From Sciurus carolinensis (Eukaryota > Chordata > Mammalia > Rodentia > Sciuridae): a stretch of DNA of 64,000 bases. This document shows, in pieces, positions 56,178 through 64,000 of the stretch. The position numbers were made by a program, and so were the translations under genes. Position 1 is the stretch's first letter. Every line of letters starts with the position of its first letter. Where the stretch lies: positions 2,332,979-2,396,978 of the forward strand of contig NW_025920105.1 in NCBI RefSeq assembly GCF_902686445.1, written 5' to 3'. The notes under the pieces are model-generated. The model ran no database searches, was not told where the DNA came from, and saw nothing but the letters and a program-made list of their open reading frames with translations.

Positions 56178-57199
56178 TTATTAACAATTAAAGAGGTCTG
56201 TTGAGGGGAAATCAAAAAGGTTTTTATTAATGAGTGAGTGTTGTGATGAAAAATTGTGTGATTTCATGGCATCTGAAAGAGTGGATGAAGTGATTTTATA
56301 GCAGCATCAACATGAGTATTTCCTTCAGTGAGTTGTCCAGGAATCTTAGTGTGGCTACATATGTGAGCAAGAAATATGGAACTGAATGATCTTATAAAAG
56401 AATAATTGAACAGTGATAAACAGAGATAACAAATTAGAGTCCAAATGAGGTGACAAAATATCAGAGGAAATGTGAGGCATCACTTTGACTATATACTGAG
56501 AATCTGTAAGGCAGTGGGAAACATATGAAGAGCCCAAATAATTGCAACTAATTCTGCTTACTGAGGACAAGATTAAGGCAATGTGTAATAATCAGTCCAT
56601 TTTTTATCAGTGAATATAGATACCACACCCCATTGTTTTTCTCTGTATAGACAGTAATCCCACTGGAAAATGGAATGGAGAAGATTTTAGGAAAAGGAGC
56701 GAGACTTGACCCAAGAAGTAAAGACCTTCATTTGGAAGTGTATGTAAAGCAATGTGAGCTAAAAAAAAGTCAGTTAAGACAGCTAGATAATATGAAATTT
56801 ACAAATAGTGTAAATGTAAAATCTTTCCATAAAAAGATTAAAAATTACATAAATATCCATTACTATAAGACATAAAGTATAATTGTTATCATCTGAGAAC
56901 AGTTGAGCATATATATCAGCATAAGGAAGATATTTTTCCAGAAAAAGGAGAATATAACCATTCTATTATATACTAGTTTTAATTATAACTGGCAACAACT
57001 GCAGCAAAGACATAAGTCTTTCCTGTAAAGGTTATTAGAGATAAAGGAACATTGAGTGTTGGGAGTCTGTCTATAAGAACTGTAGAGAATTTCTCACTAA
57101 CACAGTGAAGAGCGAGCTGTAGTCAGTGCAAAATTAACTGGAAAAAAGGGTGGGATTATTTTTTTAACAGGTGAGAAAAAGGCAACAACATATCAGTAG

Positions 57200-57960
57200 T
57201 TAAAGAAATATATGATTGAGCCCAAATTAAATGTCCTAAAAATTGTTGTAAGTGAACTAAGGAAAATTGGAAGGAAGAGTCAGTTTTGGAATATGAGGAA
57301 TGGAATAGCATTGAAGTATCTTAAGTCAAAAATAGTTAATAGGGAATTGTTGAATTGTTTTTTTCTGTGGCCACATGGAGGCCAGATTGTAATACTATGT
57401 GTTATAATTTAAAGTTTCTGCTGTAAGTATTGACCCAGCAATAAAATTATCAATATAATTATAAACAAGAATATGTAGAAATAATTGTCAGAAAGGCTAA
57501 AGAACCTTATTTACAAAATGTGGGGCTATTTAATATACATTGAGGAAGAAATTTCCACTGATATCTATCAGCAGGCTTATGATTTGAAAACAGGAACAGT
57601 GAAGGCATTTTTTCTCAATTGTCAGGAAAGAGATGAATAGTAAAAAAGCTTTCTTTTAGGTATACTTCATATAAGGAAAAATCCTGAGGATTTATATTAC
57701 GGTTAGGCAATCCACATTGAAGTGGAGCATAGGATGTATGCGTTTATCAGTTTATTTTTAATTTTGTAATACTCTCCATTTCCCTTACTTTTTCTTTATG
57801 ATAAAAATAGGTGTATTCCATGGGCAGGTAAAAGGTTTAATATGTCCCAATTGTAAGTGTTCTTGAATAAGGGCCTCTGCAGCTGCCACATTCTCCCTAC
57901 ACAATGGTCATTGTTCTACCCAGACCTGAGTGGTGACCTTCCATTTTAATGGTAAGCAGT
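57200..57960 (-). pseudogene. Reverse-transcriptase remnant of the old provirus
   Basis: Minus strand near 57830-57790 reads PWNTPIFIIK, matching the RT start of the younger provirus (about 37795). Upstream, at about 57925, is a WVEQ-like segment. Multiple stops follow. The Trp codon (57821-57819) is preserved here, whereas the younger copy has a stop. Confidence 0.7.
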
Positions 57961-58029
57961 CAATTCCACAGAGGCCCCAATAAAAAAGAGCAACTTCATA
58001 GATATTTGTAATTTGTGTAAGATTTCTCT

Positions 58030-58610
58030 GCCTCACTTAGGAAAGGGAATTGCCATAATGTATGGTTGAATATGAGTAATAACTTGTTGTGTTTTGGAAG
58101 AGGTGGAGCATTGCAACCATAGAGAGTTTTTAATACACCTATTCATTATTTCATCCAATGCCCCAAACTGGGTGGCCTCTTTGAGACAGGTATCTGTAAC
58201 ATCAGCACTGGTGTCCAAGAACCCTGTGATAGTACATTTTTAAAAAAAGGTTAATTTTGGTCTATTTTCAGTAATAAGTAAAATGCACCAATAATAGTGG
58301 AACCAAGACTGGCATTCCCTCTTTTCACTTAGGGGTTGTTCAGCAGTAATACAAAGTTGAGAATTAATTGAGCTACCAAGGATCCTTTGGGGAGTGTAAA
58401 AGACATGTGTTACCAAAATTCAATGCATATTACACCAGTATAATCAGAATCAATCATTCCAGGAAATACAAATTTTCCTTCTTTAGCACTTTGAGAGCTG
58501 GGTGAAATTAAACCAAAGGTATTTTTAGGTAGATGTCCTTGAATTTGAGTAGCAATTTTACAAACTTCCCAAGGGAGATGTTTTTGAGCATCCTCAGTAG
58601 TAATCAAATC
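58030..58610 (-). pseudogene. dUTPase/protease remnant of the old provirus
   Basis: 58607-58410 encodes GHLPKNTFGLISPSS...FVFPGMIDSDYTGVI (dUTPase-like). 58218-58033 starts LDTSADVT-like, where the protease active-site DTG has become DTS. Frames are discontinuous. Confidence 0.75.
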
Positions 58611-58739
58611 TATTTCTGTACTCCCTCTAGTGTCATGAAAGGATTAGTGGAAGGAGCTTCTGTTTGAATCAGAAACATCTGTAAAGGAGGCATCTGCATC
58701 TGCAGATGAAAAGGCTTCCTCCTTCTTTGGCCCTGGGTT

Positions 58740-60100
58740 AGGAGTTCACCTATAATTAGGTTTCCAAACAAGATTGTTTTACATCTGCATTGATTAGCCC
58801 AATGAAATCCTTATGACAGATTGGACATTTCTGATTGGGCCCTTTTTATGACCCTGTTTTTTATTTTACAGTCCTTTTGAAGACAGCCACCTTTTTTTAA
58901 AAATTGTAACAAAGTTTATCAGGGGTTTTTAGAGCAGCAGCCAGTAAATTCACTTTAGGATTTTCAGTTCCAACATCTTCACATGACCTTCATTAAATTA
59001 GAAAGTGTAGTATCCACTTTATGGTAAATAGATTTTATTACTTCCTTACAATCTTGATTGGCATTTTCATAAGCTAGCTGTTTGGTCAGAATATTGACAG
59101 CCTCCAAATTGTCTACTTGTCTTTCAGTGGCTTTACTCAATAGGTTAACAAAATTAGTAAGTCTCCCCTAAGGCTTGTTGAATTACAGCAAAGGACTTTG
59201 AAGGATCCTGAGTGTCTGGGATCCTCCTCCATACTTTACAAACTAAGGTTCTTATCTGGCCAATGGTGACTGCAGGCAACTGAATTGTTGCTGTAATGTC
59301 CTGCTTCACCCCAGGCCAAACAAGTCATCATAATCAATATTAACATTTCCTTGAGCATTATTCTCAGCTTGAACACAGGCTAAGTCAGTATTCTTGTAAA
59401 AACACTATTTTGTGCAGGAGAAGTAACCATCTTCAACAAGGTTTTCCAGTCACTGGAACCAAGGCATAACACATGCCCAGCCCCTCTATCATATTAAGAA
59501 TGAAATTACTATTGATTTTAACTCTTCAACAGCATCCATCTTAATTTCTTAAACACAGCAAAAGGCAATTGTTCATATTCTGATGGATTAGCATTATTTA
59601 ATTTAACGAGACAGACAGTCAAGGTAGGAATTTCTCCCTCTGCAGCTGACTGCCTGAGACATTCAGATAAATGAGACTGGACTGGGGGAGGGAAAGAGGG
59701 AGGGGGAAAAGTAGAAATGCAAGGAGATGGCTGAGAAAAATCTTCCATCTTAGAGACTACCAGAGAAGTTAGTGGTTCTGTCAAGGCTGTTTTTGAGATA
59801 GAATCTCAACACAAGTAGTAAGCATGTAACACAGGTATAGGAGCCCTCAGCTTCTTGTGTAATTTTTTACCTATGTCTTCCCAATCTTGGGGTCATAAGG
59901 ACCCGCTTTTTCAATAACATGTATAGCAAGAGTCTATTTCAGACCACAAAGCAGCAAGATCAGCATTACTCACAGTATGTTTAACCTTACAAAGCAAATA
60001 TGACAGCTCAGCCCAATGTCAATGTTGAGTGTCACATGGAATTCCCCATAGCCTACCAGTGGAATCAGTTCCAGTCAAACAGTGATGCATATCAAAGCCT
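58740..60100 (-). pseudogene. gag remnant of the old provirus
   Basis: A nucleocapsid-like CPICHKDF zinc-knuckle vestige lies near 58830-58800. A Pro-rich segment followed by EYEQLPFAVFKKLR (59784-59518) resembles the start of capsid. No continuous frame. Confidence 0.6.
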
Positions 60101-60168
60101 GTTCAAGGCAGTAAGCTAACCCCTTCTCACATCAAGACATTCATAGGGTACCTGCGCAGCGCCCCAGT

Positions 60169-60525
60169 TGTTAAGGTTAATTGGGGTCCATTTACAAGGG
60201 TTAAGGGGAGAACTAAGAAAGAGGCAAGCACACATGATGGTGAAGAGCAAGAAGTGGTTCTCCTGGAAAAGTTAGTTCAGTTTTATTACCTATTCCAGGG
60301 TCATATCAAATTACCTAGGTTACATAGTACAGTTAGCTTTGTGCATGTACAGATCACATAACTTGCTTGCTTCTCAGAGTCCACTAGTACCAAAGTTCTT
60401 TTAATAAGATAATGTTGACAGGCCTCAAGGACAGAGGAGTTGCAGAGCATCTCTAACACATTCAAGCAGAACAAGTTTTGTCCCAAAGAGTTTGCTCAAT
60501 TTGGAGGACTTTTGCTCTCGGTACA
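60169..60525 (-). repeat. 5' LTR of the old provirus
   Basis: 357 bp, minus strand TGTACCGAGAGCAAAAGTCC...CCTTAACA. AATAAAACTG (polyadenylation signal) lies near 60278-60286. The adjoining PBS region (TGGGGCGCTGCGCAGG) matches no tRNA I can name. Confidence 0.85.
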
Positions 60526-60579
60526 TTAATTTTTAGTACATGGAAAAAATTAATCTTTAGGTTAATTTTATGAACTGCT

Positions 60580-60828
60580 CATTTGCTTGGTTTGTTTATT
60601 AGCTTTCACATTCATTTGAAGTTTTATAGATCACCTAGGTAAAGAATCATTGTCTGCAGAGATAATTTGACTTCTTTTATTTTCTTCTCTTTCTCTTCAG
60701 TTGCTCTGGTGAGCTTTGTAGAACTATATTAAAGAGAAGTGATGAGAGAAAACATCATTTTCTTGTCCTAGATTTTAAAAGAAATGTTTTTAGTATTTAT
60801 CCATTTACTATGAGGCTGGTATTGAGTT
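60580..60828 (-). mobile_element. Ancient L1 ORF2 fragment, antisense
   Basis: AGAAGTGATGAGAGAAAACATCATTTTCTTGTCC...GATTTTAAAAGAAATG...CCATTTACTATGAGGCTGG is the antisense of the classic L1 RT region. It stops where the next L1's poly(T) begins. Confidence 0.65.
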
Positions 60829-63800
60829 TTTCTTTTTTGTAAACAAATGGGTTACATGTTGTTTCTCTTTGCACATGAAGTAAAGGCATACCAATTGTGT
60901 AATCATACATTTACATAATGGTGTTTGATTCATTCTGTTATTTTTTACCTTCCACCCCACCCTTCCCACCCATCTTTTCCCTCTATATAGTCCCTCCTTC
61001 CTCCATTCTTGCCCACCTCCCACTGCCCATTATGTGTCATCATCCACATATTAGCAGATCATTCATCATTTGTTTTTTTGAGATTGGCTTATCTCCCTTA
61101 GCATGATATTCTCCAATTTCATGCATCTGCTTGCAAATGCCATAATTTTATTATTTTTTATGGCTGAGTAATATTCCATTGTGTATATATACCACAGTTT
61201 CTTTATCCATTCATTAATTGAAGGGCATCTAGGTTGGTTCCACAATCTGGCTATTGTGAATTGAGCAGCTATGGACATTGTTGTGGCTGTACTTCTGTAG
61301 TATGCTGATTTTAAGTCCTTTGGGTATAGGCCAAGGAATGGAATAGCTGGGTCAAATAGTGGTTCCATTCCAAGTTTTCAAAGGAATCTCCATACTGCTT
61401 TCCAGAGTGGCTGCACTAATTTGCAGCCCCACCAGCAATGTATGAGTGTACCTTTTTCTCCACATCCTCTCCAACACCTATTGTTGCTTGTATTCTTGAT
61501 AATTGCCATTCTAATTGGGGTGAGATGGAATCTTAGGGTAGTTTTGATTTGCATTTCTCATATTACTAAAGATGTTGAACATTTTTTTCATATGTTTGTT
61601 GATTTCTTGTAGATCTTCTTCTGTGAAGTGTCTGTTCATATCCAAGGACCATTCGTTGATTGGGTTATTTGTATTCTTGGTGTAGAGTTTTTTGAGTTCT
61701 TTATATATTCTGGAAATTAGTGCTCTATCTGAGGTATGAGTGGCAAAGATCTTCTCCCACTCTGTAGTCTCTCACTTCACATTGCTAATAGTTTTCTTTG
61801 CTGAGAGAAAGTTATTTAGTTTGAATCTGTGCCAGTTATTCATTCTTAGTTTTATTTCTTGTGCTATAGGAATCCTGTTAAGAAAGACTGATGCTAAACC
61901 AACAAGTTGAAGATGTGGACCTACTTTTTCTTCTTTAAGTTGCAGGGTCTCTGGTCTGATTTCAAGGTCCTTGATCCATTGTGAGTTGATTTTTGTGCAG
62001 GGTGAGAGACAGGGGTTTAGTTTCATTCTGTTGCATATGGATTTCCAGTTTTCCCAGCACCATTTGTTGAAGAGGCCATCTTTTCTGCATTGCATATTTT
62101 TGACACCTTTGTCTAGTATGAGAAAATTGTATTTATTTGGGTTTGTGTCTGTGTCCTGTATTCTGTGCCATTGATCTACCTGTGTATTTTGGAGCAAATA
62201 CCATGCCATTTTTCTTACTATTGCTTTGTAGTATAGTTGAAGGCCTGGTATTGCAATACCCCCTGCTAAGGATTACTTTGGCTATTCTGGGTTTCTTATT
62301 CTTCCAGATGAATTTCATGATTGCTTGCTCCATTTCTGTAAGGTACCTCATTGGGATTTTAATTGGAATTGCATTGAATCTGTATAGCACTTTTGGTAGT
62401 ATGGTCATTTTGACAATATTAATTCTGCCTATCCAAGAACATGGGAGATCTTTCCATCTTCTAAGGTCTTCCTCAATTTCTTTTCTCCATGTTTTGTAGT
62501 TTTCATTGTACAGATCTTTTACCTCTTTGGTTAGACTGTTCCCAAGTATTTTATTTTATTTTTTTGAGGGTATTGCAAATGGAGATTTTTCCTCATTTAC
62601 CTTTCAGACGTTTCATCACTTGTGTATAAAAATGCTTTAGATTTATGCTGTTGACTTTACAGCCTGCTATTTTGCTGAATTCATTGATGAGGTCTAGAAG
62701 TTTTCTGAAAGAGTTTTTTGGATCCTCTAAATATAGAATCATGTCATCAGTGAATACTGACAGCTTAAGTTCCTCTTTTCCTATTTGTATCCCTTTAATT
62801 TCTTTAGTCTGCCTAATTGCTCTGACTAGAGTTTCGAGGAAAATGTTGAATTGAAGTGGTGAAAGAGGACATCCCCACCTTTTCCTGTTTTTAAAGGGAA
62901 TGGTTTCAGGCTTAGCATAAATAGCCTTTACAATGTTCAGGTATGTTCCTACTATCACTATTTTGTCTACTGTTTTGAGCATGAAGGGGTGTTGTATTTT
63001 GTTGAATGCTTTTTCTGCGTCAATTGAAATAACCATATGATTCTTATCCTTAAGTCTGTTGACATGATGGATTACATTTATTGATTTAATAATGTTAAAC
63101 CATCCTTGCATTTCAGGGATGAATGCCATTCAATCATGGTGCACAATTTTCTTAATATGTTTCTGGATATGGTTTGCCAGTATCTTGTTAAGGATCTTTA
63201 CATCAATATTCATCAAAGATATTGGTCTAAAATTTTCTTTCTTTGATGTGTCTTTTCCTGGTTTGGGTATGAGGGTGACATTAGCTTCATAGAATGAGTT
63301 TGGTAGGGTACCCTCCTTTTCTATTTCCTGGAATACTTTGAGAGGTATTGGGATGAGTTCTTTGAAGGCTTTTAGAACTCGGCTGTGAATTCATCTGGTC
63401 CTGGGCTTTTCTTGTATAGTAGGTTTTTAATGTCTTCTATTTCATTGCTTGATGTTGATTTGTTTAAGTTGTGTATGTCCTCCTGGTTCAGTTTGGGAGG
63501 AGCATATATCTCTAGAAAATTGTCAATGTCTTCGGTAGTTTCTATTTTGTTGGAATAAAGATTTTCAAAGTAGCTTCTCAATATGTTATGTATCTCAGTG
63601 GTGTCTGTCCTGATATTTCCTTTTTCTTCACAAATTTTAGTAATTTGAGTTTTCTCTTTTCTCTTTCTTTGTTAGTGTGGCTAAAGGTTTGCCTATTTTG
63701 TTTACTTTTTCAAAGAACCAACTTTTTGTTTTGTCAATATTTTGAATTGTTTCTCGTTTCAATTTCATTGATTTCAGCTCTGATTTTATTTCCTGTCTTC

Positions 63801-64000
63801 TACTACTTTTGCTATTATTCTTTTCTTCTTTTTCTAGGGCTTTGAGCTGCAATGTTAGGTCATTTAGTCGTTGACTTTTCATTCTTTTCTTGAATGCGCT
63901 CCATGCAATGAATTTTCCTCTTAGTATTGCTTTCAGAGTGTTCCAGAGATTTTGATCATTATGTCTTTCTGATTTATGGTTCCCTTAAGCAGTATGAAAT
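60829..64000 (-). mobile_element. Older sciurid L1, antisense, runs off window
   Basis: Poly(T)-like TTTTTCTTTTTTG at 60829 marks the 3' tail. Then come the 3' UTR (CCACCCCACCCTTCCCACCC; antisense of the G-rich tract) and ORF2 in minus orientation: C-terminus about 61066-61440, 61772-62410, RT 62593-63129 (with VFTDDM in place of FADDM), 63372-63581 and 63637-63882. Many indels and stops. The last ~45 bp match the endonuclease region, so ~0.5 kb is missing between them and the preceding part. The 5' end lies beyond 64000. Confidence 0.88.

Larger units (their letters stand above)
54663..60525 (-). mobile_element. Old betaretrovirus-like provirus (class II), decayed
   Basis: Paired LTR copies in the same orientation flank a 5.1-kb internal region holding eroded gag, pro (dUTPase/protease), RT and integrase in minus-strand order. 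Every frame is broken by many stops. The LTRs are clearly diverged from each other, so insertion is much older than the 34.4-kb provirus. Pol and dUTPase peptides resemble that element. No matching TSD was seen (CTTATT vs TTAATT). Confidence 0.88.

Noticed and set aside
54657..60531. Target-site duplication for the old provirus
   Set aside because: The flanking hexamers CTTATT and TTAATT do not match; decay or slightly wrong LTR edges prevent a call.

Overview
This window looks like non-genic nuclear DNA from a squirrel-family rodent (Sciuridae, ground squirrel/marmot type). The best evidence is the SINEs. There are many ID-type copies with the sciurid tail (a CACCACATAAAAATAAATAAA-like end running into AAAGGTATTGTGTC) and dimeric B1+ID (B1-dID) copies. 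There are also young L1 elements with G-rich 3' UTRs and class II (betaretrovirus-like) endogenous retroviruses. I see no intact host protein-coding gene. Everything protein-like comes from retroelements or from reverse-transcribed host mRNAs.

Layout. 1-3.1 kb: unique AT-rich DNA with two ID SINEs and one B1-dID. 3.15-12.47 kb: a nested L1 structure in which a full-length L1 (4063-10775) sits inside the ORF2 of a 5'-truncated L1, flanked by a 14-bp target-site duplication. 15.1-20.9 kb: a second full-length L1, with only a few frame lesions but an Asp-to-Asn change at an endonuclease catalytic position. 21-25.9 kb: a solo-LTR-like block, SINEs and MIRs. 25.97-27.1 kb (minus): a CpG-rich processed retrocopy of HAPSTR1 (C16orf72) with one nonsense codon. 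28.3-30.9 kb: LTR-like DNA, including two related copies rich in CCAAT boxes and X-box-like palindromes. 31.5-34.3 kb: old L1 and SINEs.

34.37-41.40 kb (minus): a young betaretrovirus-like provirus with two LTRs, a perfect 6-bp TSD, PBS, PPT, gag, pro (dUTPase-protease-G-patch) and pol. The -1 frameshift sites are recognisable (GGGAAAC plus hairpin at gag/pro, GGATTTT at pro/pol). env is almost entirely deleted. Only three frame-breaking lesions are visible in gag-pro-pol.

41.4-54.6 kb: ancient L1, SINEs, a near-perfect 33-bp inverted repeat (47.2 kb), an LTR-like block (50.2 kb) and a decayed processed retrocopy of PCGF2/MEL18 (52.6-53.64 kb, minus). 54.66-60.53 kb (minus): a much older, related betaretrovirus-like provirus with paired 357-bp LTRs. 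60.6-64 kb (minus): an ancient L1 fragment followed by an older L1 that runs off the window and carries an internal deletion.

The window records successive retrotransposition: ancient L1/MIR/L2, then the old provirus and LTR remnants, then SINE waves, then young L1s and the young provirus. Host-gene content is limited to two mRNA retrocopies. All family names come from reading translated motifs and sequence similarity within the window; no database search was run.
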